From positions 1 to 30,140 of the forward strand of contig VHAW01000003.1 in NCBI GenBank assembly GCA_016872225.1: a stretch of DNA of 30,140 nt. The letters run 5' to 3'. A program made the position numbers and the translations under genes. This DNA is from Sphingomonadales bacterium (GTDB lineage Bacteria > Bacteroidota > Bacteroidia > UBA7662). Numbering within the stretch: position 1 is the stretch's first letter; every line of letters starts with the position of its first letter. The notes under the pieces are model-generated. The model searched no databases, was not told the DNA's origin, and saw only the letters and a program-made list of their open reading frames with translations. Shown piece after piece: positions 8,388-16,272 of the stretch.

Positions 8388-9833
8388 TCAATCCTGACTG
8401 GAATTGGTGGGACGGGTATAGACGGTGAGGCCCATTTCTTGTCCCACTCGGAGCATCAAATCCATGGCTTGGGTGGGGTCGTTTTCGATTTCTCCGTCCA
8501 AAATAGCTTGTCGAATTCGGTTCTTGATCAGCCCAACTTGGCGGCCAGGCCCTAAACCGAAGGTGGCCATGATTTCAGTACCCCCCAATGGCGGTTGCCA
8601 AAGCCGCATGCGGTCAGCCTCGGTGACTTCCCGCAGTCGGCGGTCCAGGTCCTCAAAATTCTGCAGATAGCGTTTGACTTTAGCTTCGTTTTTGGAGGTG
8701 ATGTCGGCACGGCACAATTCCATCAAATCGTCGATGTCTTCGCCCACTTCGAACAAGAGCCTTCGCATTGCAGAATCACTGACCTTGGATTTAGTGAGGG
8801 CAATGGGGCGTAGGTGAAGGCGAATCAAGTTTTGGACCTTGGTCATGGTGCTGTCCAGAGGTAATTTGAAGTGTCGGAAGATTTTGGGGACCATGCGGGC
8901 TCCCAATTCCTCGTGGCCATGAAAAGTCCAACCCACGCCATCTTCGAAGCGCTGGGTCTGGGGTTTGGCAATGTCATGCAGCAAGGCAGCCCATCGGAGC
9001 CAAAGGTCCTCGGATCGTAACACCAGATTTTCGACAACCTGCAGGGTATGGTAGAAATTGTCTTTGTGTCCTTTGCCCTGGATCATTTTGACGCCTTGAA
9101 GGCGGGTCAATTCCGGGAAAATGATGGCCAAGAGGCCGGTATCGTAGAGGAGACCCAAGCCTTTGGCGGGGCGCTGGCTCAACAGAATTTTGTTGAATTC
9201 CTCCGTGATTCGCTCCATAGAAACAATGCGGATTCGTTCCGCTTCGCGGGTGATGGAGGTCAGGGTTTGGTGGTGAACATCAAAGCCAAGTTGAGCGGCA
9301 AAGCGTATTGCGCGCATCATGCGCAACGGGTCGTCTGAGAAAGTGATATCCGGTTCCAACGGGGTGATCAGAATACCATCCTCAAGGTCTTGAATGCCTT
9401 GAAAAAGATCGATCCATTGGCCACGGTTGGGGTACAACTCGAAAGCCAAGGCGTTGATGGTGAAATCTCTTCGGGACAAGTCGTCTTCCAGGGTTCCGTT
9501 GGTGACAATCGGTTTGCGGCTGTCGCTGTGGTAGGATTCGCGTCGAGCTCCAACGATTTCAAATTGGAGGTTGTCGGTCTCGAGCATGGCGGTCCCAAAA
9601 TTTCGAAACAAATGTACCCGGTGTTTGCCGTTCAAGTCACGGGCCCATTCCCCGGCAAAATCCGGACCGTTGCCCAAGACCAGTAAATCGATGTCTTTGA
9701 TCGGACGACGTAAAATAGCATCCCGTAACACTCCACCGACCAGGTAACAGGGCATGTTGAGTCTGGCGGCCGTTTGAGTGGCTACCTGTATTGCAGGGAG
9801 GTTCAAGATAGCGTCCAGTCCGATCAGGTTCAT
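8388..9833 (-). CDS. cca: CCA tRNA nucleotidyltransferase with HD domain
   Basis: A 481-residue class II nucleotidyltransferase that adds or repairs the 3' CCA end of tRNAs. The head domain has LVGGVLRDAIL (31-41) with the metal-binding aspartates in KDIDLLVLG (46-54), then the LEDDLSRRDFTINALA motif (115-130) and the template segment DPLRMMRAIRFAAQLGF (168-184). An HD domain follows (LWLRWAALLHDIAKPQTQ, His-Asp at 286-287), as in the longer bacterial enzymes with phosphohydrolase activity. Because it has the full CCA-type template motif and the genome region shows no partner, I call it a CCA-adding enzyme; a poly(A) polymerase or A-adding-only enzyme is a less likely alternative. ATG at 9833 (MNLIGLDAIL) is preferred; the upstream extension to 9941 crosses the end of the neighbouring gene and lacks family resemblance. 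Confidence 0.92.
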   Translation of the reverse strand: MNLIGLDAILNLPAIQVATQTAARLNMPCYLVGGVLRDAILRRPIKDIDLLVLGNGPDFAGEWARDLNGKHRVHLFRNFGTAMLETDNLQFEIVGARRESYHSDSRKPIVTNGTLEDDLSRRDFTINALAFELYPNRGQWIDLFQGIQDLEDGILITPLEPDITFSDDPLRMMRAIRFAAQLGFDVHHQTLTSITREAERIRIVSMERITEEFNKILLSQRPAKGLGLLYDTGLLAIIFPELTRLQGVKMIQGKGHKDNFYHTLQVVENLVLRSEDLWLRWAALLHDIAKPQTQRFEDGVGWTFHGHEELGARMVPKIFRHFKLPLDSTMTKVQNLIRLHLRPIALTKSKVSDSAMRRLLFEVGEDIDDLMELCRADITSKNEAKVKRYLQNFEDLDRRLREVTEADRMRLWQPPLGGTEIMATFGLGPGRQVGLIKNRIRQAILDGEIENDPTQAMDLMLRVGQEMGLTVYTRPTNSSQD

Positions 9834-9904
9834 GGGGGACTCATTGGTTGCGGATAGGGTGCGGATGGTGAGCAGGAGGGGAGGTTCCCCAAAGGGCCGT
9901 GAAT

Positions 9905-10354
9905 TTAAGGAATAACCCGGTAAATTCCCGAGGTGGTACACTGCTGTTTGCGCGTGCGATGATCAAGGAAGGAAAGGGACAATCGGGTGACTTTGATGGA
10001 TGACATTTCTTGAAGGGGTTCGACCCTCATGCCCAGAGATCGTAGGGAGTCGGCCCAAATGCCCAGCAGGCCAACGATGACGGAGATGATTTTGGCGCCG
10101 GAATTGGTCGCCCCCAGCACCTTGGTTCCGAGGGCGGCGGCCCAGAACACCAAAGGCGGTTTGTCGGGATAGCCCCTGGATTGGTACAGGGCCCCGTGCT
10201 CGTGCAGTTGCACCCATTGACCGCTGTCGTTCATCTCCTGCCCCATGGAGGCGTACTGGGCCGCGTCGACCTCCATGAGGTCGACCCCAATGCCCGCGAC
10301 CACCGCAGCCAAGGCCAACAAAGCCAGCCATGCCCGGCGGCGTATTTGCTCAAT
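9905..10354 (-). pseudogene. Collapsed GT39 (PMT/ArnT-like) membrane glycosyltransferase: N- and C-terminal ends only
   Basis: About 140-150 residues remain of a family normally near 500 or more. The N-terminal part (LALLALAAVVAGIGVDLMEVDAAQYASMG, then YPDKPPLVFWAAALGTKVLGATNSGAKIISVIVGLLGIWA) is a clear GT39 start: first membrane segment, the acidic D.ME.DA loop that forms the active site in this class, and the DKPPL.FW motif. Near residue 90 of the TTG-started frame (about 10051) the membrane character stops, and a soluble tail begins (DSLRSLGMRVEPLQEM, then VTRLSLSFLD), which looks to me like a C-terminal domain of the same kind of enzyme. An in-frame deletion of roughly 350 codons explains this. 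The start is uncertain: ATT at 10354 overlaps the GT2 stop as ATTGA, or TTG at 10321. The fragment is unlikely to catalyse transfer. Confidence 0.65.
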
Positions 10355-11087
10355 GCGAAGAAACCTTGGCCCAACTGTTGTATTTCAAGATGCAATAAAT
10401 GGCCCTGAAGCCGTCCTTCCAATTGATTTTCTTGCCTTCGGCATAGGTACGACCGTAATAGGATATGCCCACCTCGTAAATGCGGATACCCGGAATGCCC
10501 GCCAAAGCTGCCGTCACCTCCGGTTCAAAGCCAAAACGGTTTTCTTGCAGCCTCAGGCCTTGAGCCACCGAAGTCCGCATCATCTTGTAGCAGGTTTCCA
10601 TGTCCGTAAGATTCAAATTCGTTAAGGCATTGCTCAGGAATGTCAGGAACTTGTTGCCCATCGTATGCCAAAAAAATAGAATTCGGTGCGGTTTGCCCCC
10701 CATGAACCGCGAACCGTACACCACGTCCGCTTTGCCCGCCATCAAGGGGGCCAGCAGAACCTTGAATTCCGCAGGGTCGTATTCCAAGTCCGCATCCTGC
10801 ACCACCAAGAAGTCCAGCGATGCCAGGGCTATGGCCTGCCGAATGGCCGCTCCTTTGCCTTGGTTACGCGGGCAATGCAGAATACGCAGGGGTAATTCGG
10901 GATATCTGCTCGCAAAATCATCCAGGAGGGCAGGGGTCTTGTCGGTGGAGCAATCGTTGATCACAATGACTTCTTTGCTCATGTTATCAGGCAATTGTGT
11001 TTGAAACAAAAGTTCCAAAATCGAAACAATGGTCTGCTCCTCGTTGTAGGCAGGAACCAAAATACTGAGACCTGAAGGCATGGACAA
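10350..11087 (-). CDS. Glycosyltransferase family 2, polyprenyl-phosphate mannose/glucose synthase-like
   Basis: A 245-residue cytoplasmic GT-A fold enzyme resembling dolichyl-phosphate beta-mannosyltransferases. It shows the N-terminal LSILVPAYNEEQTI (7-20), VIVINDCSTDKT, NQGKGAAIR (75-83), the metal/nucleotide-sugar DAD motif (98-100) in VVQDADLEYDP, DVVYGSRFMGG, and the ENRFGFEPEVTA acceptor segment. It has no C-terminal membrane helices, so it is the short, soluble-type synthase. In this class the product, a polyprenyl-phosphate sugar, feeds GT39-type membrane transferases, and a GT39 remnant lies directly downstream, which supports the assignment. The particular sugar is not determined by the sequence. 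ATG at 11087 or the one two codons later (11081) are both possible starts. The stop overlaps the beginning of the GT39 remnant. Confidence 0.88.
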   Translation of the reverse strand: MSMPSGLSILVPAYNEEQTIVSILELLFQTQLPDNMSKEVIVINDCSTDKTPALLDDFASRYPELPLRILHCPRNQGKGAAIRQAIALASLDFLVVQDADLEYDPAEFKVLLAPLMAGKADVVYGSRFMGGKPHRILFFWHTMGNKFLTFLSNALTNLNLTDMETCYKMMRTSVAQGLRLQENRFGFEPEVTAALAGIPGIRIYEVGISYYGRTYAEGKKINWKDGFRAIYCILKYNSWAKVSSH

Positions 11088-11199
11088 TATTTAAAGGTGA
11101 TGGTAAGCGGCAGCAAGTGAGCCGATGGGAATCAAGGGCTTCAATTTGCAAATTCCACGCAAATCAAACCAAAAATATCCTTGCGGGGATACTTGGCCT

Positions 11200-11207
11200 T
11201 TACTTTG
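11200..11207 (+). promoter_or_regulatory. Possible Bacteroidota -7 element before topA
   Basis: TTACTTTG matches seven of eight positions of the TAnnTTTG element, with a TTG at 11181-11183 as a weak -33 element, spaced 16 bp. It lies 17 bp before the topA ATG. The spacing is shorter than usual and there is one mismatch, so this is only a candidate. Confidence 0.25.
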
Positions 11208-11224
11208 CCTGCGAAAATTCCTTT

Positions 11225-13681
11225 ATGGCCAAAAACCTTTTGATCGTCGAATCCCCCGCCAAAGCCAAAACCATCGGTTCTTTCTTAGGTAAAGAGTTCT
11301 TAGTAAAGTCGTCTTTCGGGCATATTCGGGATCTGGTCAAAGGCAACCATGCGGTCAAGGTCGACCAAGGGTTTGCTGTTACCTATGCCGTCCCGGACGA
11401 CAAAAAAGCCCTGGTCGCTGAGCTGCGCAAACTGGCACGCCAAGCCGAATTGGTCTGGTTGGCCTCGGACGAAGACCGCGAAGGAGAGGCTATCGCCTGG
11501 CATTTACAGGAAGTCTTGGAATTGAAGGAAGCTAAAATCAGGCGCATCGTTTTTCACGAGATTACCAAGCCTGCCATCATCGCGGCAGTAGCCAATCCCC
11601 GTCGCATTGACAAGGACTTGGTCATGGCTCAACAAGCACGCCGAATTCTCGACCGTCTGGTCGGCTTCGAGTTATCGCCTTTGCTGTGGCGCAAAGTCAA
11701 GCCGTCCTTATCAGCGGGCAGGGTCCAATCCGTAGCGGTCAGGATTTTGGTGGATCGGGAAAGAGAAATTTCGGCCTTCAGACCGAAGGCCGCCTTCCGG
11801 GTGAACGGGTGGTTCCAACCGCCATCTGCCCACAAAGCAGGTCAGACGCCATTCAAAACTGAACTTACCCGACGCTTTGATCTTGAAGAGGAGGTGGGGA
11901 TTTGGCTTCAAAAGGCCGTTCAATGCAAGTGGTCTGTCAAGGCTGTTGAGACAAAGCCTGTTACCAAAAGTCCCTCCGCACCTTTCACCACCTCCACGCT
12001 TCAGCAGGAGGCTTCCCGTAAGCTTCGGTTTGGGGTGATCAAAACCATGCGTGTCGCCCAAAGGCTTTACGAAGAAGGGCATATCACTTACATGCGTACC
12101 GACTCGGTCAACCTTTCGGAAACTGCGTTGGAGGCTTCGGCGCAAGCCATCCGACTATCCTACGGCGAGCAATACCATTATCGCCGCCAATTCAAAACCA
12201 AAGCCGCTGCCGCTCAAGAAGCTCACGAGGCTATTCGTCCTACAGACTTTGGCAGGCCACGACTTCCGGACCTTGAGAAGGATCAGCAAGTCCTCTATGA
12301 ATTAATTTGGAAACGCGCGGTAGCCAGCCAAATGGCGGAAGCCAAATTAGAGAAAACCAGCATCAACCTCAGCACCTCTTCTCTTTCCGAAGAATTTGTG
12401 GCCGAAGGAGAGGTACTGCTTTTTGACGGATTCCTCAAATTGTATTTGGAAAGCGTCGACGAGGACACCCAAGAAAGTAATGAAGATGATCAAAATAAAG
12501 AGCTTCGTTTGCCTGCCCTCCGGCAAGGCGATATCACCCCTGTGGATCGTTTGCTCGCGACCCAACGCTACTCTCGTCCACCATCCCGCTACACCGAGGC
12601 CAGCTTGGTCAAGAAATTGGAAGAATTGGGCATAGGTCGCCCATCCACTTATGCCCCCACTATTGGCACCGTCCAAGAACGAGGCTATGTGGAGCGTACC
12701 CAATTGGAGGGCTACGAAAGACAATATCTTGTTTTGGAACAAAAGCCTTCCACGAATTTGCTGAAGCAAACCCTCAAGGAAATTACAGGGGCAGATAAGA
12801 ATAAACTCAGGTCCACGGATATTGGCATGTTGGTCAACGATTTCTTGTTGCTGCATTTTCCGGGGGTTATGGACTTTGGGTTCACGGCCAAAGTGGAAGA
12901 AGATTTTGACCGCATCGCCGAGGGGCAATTGGATTGGATCAAAATGCTGGATGCCTTCTATCAACCTTTTCATCAGACGGTTACCAAAGCCACGGAAGAA
13001 AGCGAAAGGATCAACGGCGAACGTGAATTGGGTATGGACGGTGGGATGATGTATTCGGTACGTATGGCCCGTTATGGTCCTGTGGTGGCACGCATCAACC
13101 TAAAGGAGCCAGATGCCAAGCCGCAGTACGCCAAGCTAAAGGCTGGGATGATCATGGAGCAGCTAAATTTGGTCGATGTCTTGGATTTGTTTCTCTTACC
13201 GCGAACCTTGGGCGAGCATGAAGGTCATGGCATGACCGTGGGTGTGGGGCGTTTTGGTCCCTATATCAAATGGTCTGATTTATTCGTTTCCATTCCCAAG
13301 GAAGACGATCCGCTGACTCTAACCTCCGAAAGAGCAGTGGAACTTATCATCGTCAAACAACAAATCATAGCCGCCAAGCTTCTCAAAGATTTTCCCGACA
13401 GCGGGATCCAAATCATCAAAGGTCGTTGGGGACCGTACCTGACCCGCGATGGAGAAAATTTCCGCATTCCTAAAGGAGTCGATGTGGAATCCGCTAGCGA
13501 AGCTCAATGCGTCCAATGGATTGAACAATCTCCTCCCCCTCAACCTGGGCGTTTTGCATCGAAGGCCAAGTCCAAAGCTCCTTTAAAAGCGGTGTCCAAA
13601 CCAGTCACCAAAACATCTGCGAAGACGGCCTCTAAAACTTCCGTATTCAAGTCCAAGGCATCCACCAAGCCCAAAAGCTAA
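11225..13681 (+). CDS. topA: DNA topoisomerase I (type IA)
   Basis: An 818-residue type IA topoisomerase that relaxes negative supercoils through a 5'-phosphotyrosine intermediate. The Toprim domain begins LLIVESPAKAKTIGSFLG (5-22), with the acidic metal site SDEDREGEAIAWHL (81-94). Then come SAGRVQSVAVRI (163-173), the active-site Tyr289 in GHITYMRTDSVNLS, the EAHEAIRPT segment and the GRPSTYAPTI motif. The C-terminal part has Toprim-type repeats (GRFGPYIKW, GRWGPYLTRDG) instead of Cys4 zinc ribbons; I count only two cysteines in the whole protein. The last 45 or so residues are Lys/Ser/Thr/Ala-rich and probably disordered and DNA-binding. The start at 11225 (MAKNLLIVES) is chosen; an upstream ATG-like extension to 11117 lacks family character. 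It stands alone between divergent and downstream neighbours. Confidence 0.97.
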   Translation: MAKNLLIVESPAKAKTIGSFLGKEFLVKSSFGHIRDLVKGNHAVKVDQGFAVTYAVPDDKKALVAELRKLARQAELVWLASDEDREGEAIAWHLQEVLELKEAKIRRIVFHEITKPAIIAAVANPRRIDKDLVMAQQARRILDRLVGFELSPLLWRKVKPSLSAGRVQSVAVRILVDREREISAFRPKAAFRVNGWFQPPSAHKAGQTPFKTELTRRFDLEEEVGIWLQKAVQCKWSVKAVETKPVTKSPSAPFTTSTLQQEASRKLRFGVIKTMRVAQRLYEEGHITYMRTDSVNLSETALEASAQAIRLSYGEQYHYRRQFKTKAAAAQEAHEAIRPTDFGRPRLPDLEKDQQVLYELIWKRAVASQMAEAKLEKTSINLSTSSLSEEFVAEGEVLLFDGFLKLYLESVDEDTQESNEDDQNKELRLPALRQGDITPVDRLLATQRYSRPPSRYTEASLVKKLEELGIGRPSTYAPTIGTVQERGYVERTQLEGYERQYLVLEQKPSTNLLKQTLKEITGADKNKLRSTDIGMLVNDFLLLHFPGVMDFGFTAKVEEDFDRIAEGQLDWIKMLDAFYQPFHQTVTKATEESERINGERELGMDGGMMYSVRMARYGPVVARINLKEPDAKPQYAKLKAGMIMEQLNLVDVLDLFLLPRTLGEHEGHGMTVGVGRFGPYIKWSDLFVSIPKEDDPLTLTSERAVELIIVKQQIIAAKLLKDFPDSGIQIIKGRWGPYLTRDGENFRIPKGVDVESASEAQCVQWIEQSPPPQPGRFASKAKSKAPLKAVSKPVTKTSAKTASKTSVFKSKASTKPKS

Positions 13682-13745
13682 AGTCCTATCGTTCCCTTAG
13701 AACATTGATTGTGGTGGATAATTTTAGGGGATAAATAAGTGAGAA

Positions 13746-13753
13746 TAAATTTG
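13746..13753 (+). promoter_or_regulatory. Candidate Bacteroidota promoter -7 box (TAAATTTG)
   Basis: TAAATTTG is an exact TAnnTTTG match in the 110-bp gap after topA, 38 bp before the ATG of the SirB1-like gene, a reasonable leader length. The -33 position carries only TTTT (13722-13725), so the upstream element is weak. Confidence 0.45.
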
Positions 13754-13791
13754 GGAATGCAACCATTGGTGTGCGATATTCGTCTTTAAGC

Positions 13792-14814
13792 ATGTCAATC
13801 ACGAACGCCTTTCCTTCTGAAGGTGAATTGCAGGCAATGATCTGCCTGCTGGATGATACCGACCCCGAGGTGGTCGAGGAGGTGAGTCAGGCATTAATGC
13901 TTCGCGGTCCCGTGATTGTTCCTTTTTTGGAATCGGCCTGGATCGGAGAATTGCCGTTGATCGCCAGAGAGCGTATCGAAGAACTCATCCATCGTATTCA
14001 ATGGAACCAATGCAGGGAGGCTCTCCTCGCATGGAATCAAGGGGACCAAGAAGATTTGCTCACCGTCTTGATTTGGATTGCGCGAATTCGTTACCCTGAT
14101 TTGGATGAAAGCGAATTGCGTAACCGTCTCGAAAGCCTGCGCATCGAAATATGGAAGGAAATGAATCCCTTCATGACCGCCTTGGAAAAGGTGAGGGTTA
14201 TCAATCATGTGTTATTTAAAATTCATGGATTTCGCGGTAACACATCCAATTATAACGATCCCCAGAATTCTTGTCTAAATAAGGTCCTTGAAAGTCGTAA
14301 AGGCAATCCTATAGTTCTGTGTTGTGTTTACATGTGGTTGGCTGCCAAAATGGAGATGCCGGTGGTTGGAGTTAATCTTCCGCAACACTTTATTTTGGCG
14401 TATTTAGACTCTGATTTACAAGCGAAGACCCCCCCCAAAGCCTTGTTTTACATCAATGCATTCAACAAGGGTATGGTCTTCGGAGAGAAGGAAATCGAAC
14501 GTTTTTTGGAATTAATCCATTTGCCGGCTAACCCCCGGTACTTCAGGCCTTGCACCCACCATGATATCGTGATTCGCGTTCTGAACAATCTTATCCATGG
14601 GTATTCGGAATCTGGCAAGCAGGAAGCCTCCAAGGAATTGGTGGAGTTACGGGATGTTTTGGTCGAAGAAAATCCTAGGCGCAATTTACGCCAAGAGGGT
14701 CTTGACATTGCTGACACGGAGGGTGAACCCGGACCCTCCGATAACCACCCCAACGATAGGGACTCCAACGACCCCAACGATAGGGACTCCAACGCCCCTG
14801 GTGATTTCGATTGA
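13792..14814 (+). CDS. SirB1-like transglutaminase-core protein with repeat-bearing acidic tail
   Basis: A 340-residue soluble protein. Residues about 1-85 are helical and HEAT-like (MICLLDDTDPEVVEEVSQALMLRG), followed by a segment with INHVLFKIHGFRGN, SCLNKVLESRKGNPIVLCCVYMWLAAKMEMPVVGVNLPQHFILAY, which is the Transglut_core2 / SirB1 signature (G-P-L...P-HF). The family's role is poorly known and catalysis is not established, though a Cys pair and the PQHF histidine are present. After the domain comes a charged tail whose last 20 residues contain NDRDSN twice, encoded by a 24-bp tandem DNA duplication. ATG at 13792 (MSITNAFPSEGELQ) is favoured over the GTG at 13771. It is convergent with the aldehyde dehydrogenase (33-bp gap). 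Confidence 0.82.
   Translation: MSITNAFPSEGELQAMICLLDDTDPEVVEEVSQALMLRGPVIVPFLESAWIGELPLIARERIEELIHRIQWNQCREALLAWNQGDQEDLLTVLIWIARIRYPDLDESELRNRLESLRIEIWKEMNPFMTALEKVRVINHVLFKIHGFRGNTSNYNDPQNSCLNKVLESRKGNPIVLCCVYMWLAAKMEMPVVGVNLPQHFILAYLDSDLQAKTPPKALFYINAFNKGMVFGEKEIERFLELIHLPANPRYFRPCTHHDIVIRVLNNLIHGYSESGKQEASKELVELRDVLVEENPRRNLRQEGLDIADTEGEPGPSDNHPNDRDSNDPNDRDSNAPGDFD
14748..14795 (+). repeat. 24-bp tandem duplication at the 3' end of the SirB1-like gene
   Basis: Two adjacent 24-bp units (14748-14771 and 14772-14795), each CCCCAACGATAGGGACTCCA plus AACG and a final base, differ only in that last base (A versus C). In frame they encode two copies of an eight-residue unit containing NDRDSN. 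Such a young repeat can change copy number by slippage without shifting the frame. Confidence 0.9.
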
Positions 14815-14847
14815 TGCCCGGCGATTGAGGTTGAGCGTTCCGCTGGT

Positions 14848-16260
14848 TTAGCGCATGAATTTCATGAGCAGGTTGGCGAGTTTTACTTTGAATGGGGTGT
14901 ACGGAGGATAGAAAAAGGAGGTGAGGTTAGGCCAATGGGAATTCCTTAGAACGGCTCTTGCATGGGAGAAGGTTTCGAATCCGTACCGACCATGGTAAGA
15001 GCCCGAACCGGAAGCACCTACCCCGCCCAACGGCAAATCGGGATGCGTGATTTGGATCACCACATCGTTCAGGCACATGCTTCCCGAGCTGCTTTCCTTG
15101 GTCCAACGATGTACGACCTTGGGATTTTGGGCAAAGATATAAAGGGCCAAAGGCTTGGGCCTGCTGCGAACAAAGGCAAGGGCATCTTCGAGATGATCCA
15201 CCCCGACGATGGGTAGGATAGGGCCGAAAATTTCTTCCTTCATGAGCCGCATCTGCGGGGTTACGCCCGAAAGAACGGTGGGTTCAAGGTTGAGGCCCTG
15301 TTGGTCCCAACGTCCGCCAACTTCAAGGCGTGCGCCGCCTGCAAGAGCATCTTGTAACAATTCCCGAATTCGGTCGGCATGTTGCGTATGGATTTGTTGG
15401 CATAGGGATGAACCGCCGATTTGTTCGCCTTCTTGGACTTTGGATGCGGCTACTCGAAAGGCTTCGGCCATGAGCGGTACCATGCTGCGGTTGATGAGCA
15501 TGTAATCCGGGGCGATACAGGTTTGGCCGCCGTTGAGCCATTTTCCCCAATAAACTTTGGCGGCAGTGGACTCCAAGGGAGCCGATTCGTCGACATAGAC
15601 CGGGGATTTGCCCCCCAATTCCAAGGTGAAGGGAATCAGTTCAGCAGCCGCGGCTTGAGCAACGATTTTACCTACCCGTTCGCCTCCCGTAAACAGAACA
15701 TGATCGAAGGGTAGTTCCAGAAGTTCTGCCCCTACTGCTCCTCCGCCTAGAACCACTCGGACCACATCTTCGCCCAAGGCTTTGGGGAGCAGTTCGGCAA
15801 GCAAAGCCGATGTAGCGGGCGCATGTTCCGAGGGCTTAACCACCACGGTGTTACCGGCCGCCACAGCTGCGATCAAGGGCATGACTGCAAGTTGAAAGGG
15901 ATAGTTCCAAGGAGCGATAAGGAGCACGCAGCCTTTGGGTTGGTATTGAACATGCCCGCTGGATAGCAAGTAGGGGAAATGAGGCCCCACATTACGATTG
16001 CGCATCCAGCGATGAAGGTTGGCTTTGAAATGCTTGATTTCGTTGTAAACCGGTAACAATTCGGTCAGGTTGGTTTCCATAGCTGGTTTACCGAGGTCGG
16101 TATCTAGGGCTTTGCGCACTTCATCTTCGGATTCGAGAATGACTTTACGAAGGCGCATCAAGCGACGGATACGTTCTTTGGAATTCTCGCCCGCCATGCC
16201 AAGGGTCTTTCTTTGTAAGTCCTGCCACCAGGCCGGAATTTGCTTTTCGTGTGGATTCAT
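14848..16260 (-). CDS. Aldehyde dehydrogenase, class 3 / fatty-aldehyde type
   Basis: A 470-residue NAD(P)-dependent aldehyde dehydrogenase that oxidises aldehydes to carboxylates. Its shorter length and architecture match the class 3 (ALDH3) group. Seen are the cofactor region LIAPWNYPFQLAVMPL (114-130), GNTVVVKPSEHAP (136-148), FTGGERVGKIV (190-200), the general base Glu214 in ELGGKSP, the nucleophile Cys248 in GGQTCIAPDY, and EEIFGPILPI. The C-terminal PLGGVGASGSGSYHGRYGFETFSH is highly typical of ALDH3. After it comes a hydrophobic/basic tail (FFYPPYTPFKVKLANLLMKFMR), which might associate with membrane as in fatty-aldehyde dehydrogenases. It lies 12 bp after the prfB stop and is probably translated from the same transcript. 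The substrate is not determined. Confidence 0.94.
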   Translation of the reverse strand: MNPHEKQIPAWWQDLQRKTLGMAGENSKERIRRLMRLRKVILESEDEVRKALDTDLGKPAMETNLTELLPVYNEIKHFKANLHRWMRNRNVGPHFPYLLSSGHVQYQPKGCVLLIAPWNYPFQLAVMPLIAAVAAGNTVVVKPSEHAPATSALLAELLPKALGEDVVRVVLGGGAVGAELLELPFDHVLFTGGERVGKIVAQAAAAELIPFTLELGGKSPVYVDESAPLESTAAKVYWGKWLNGGQTCIAPDYMLINRSMVPLMAEAFRVAASKVQEGEQIGGSSLCQQIHTQHADRIRELLQDALAGGARLEVGGRWDQQGLNLEPTVLSGVTPQMRLMKEEIFGPILPIVGVDHLEDALAFVRSRPKPLALYIFAQNPKVVHRWTKESSSGSMCLNDVVIQITHPDLPLGGVGASGSGSYHGRYGFETFSHARAVLRNSHWPNLTSFFYPPYTPFKVKLANLLMKFMR

Positions 16261-16272
16261 GGTTGGTGGTGA

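Noticed and set aside
9963..10331. A second minus-strand frame (MAGFVGLGCGGRG type) over the GT39 remnant
   Set aside because: Its Gly/Arg-rich composition is that of an out-of-frame GC-rich reading; the neighbouring frame carries recognisable GT39 motifs.
10600..11004. A 134-residue open frame on the plus strand opposite the GT2 gene
   Set aside because: It is antisense to a well-supported glycosyltransferase and has no domain or signal of its own.
11117..11224. An upstream start for topA at 11117
   Set aside because: The extra 36 residues are not like TopA, and MAKNLLIVES at 11225 is the standard beginning.
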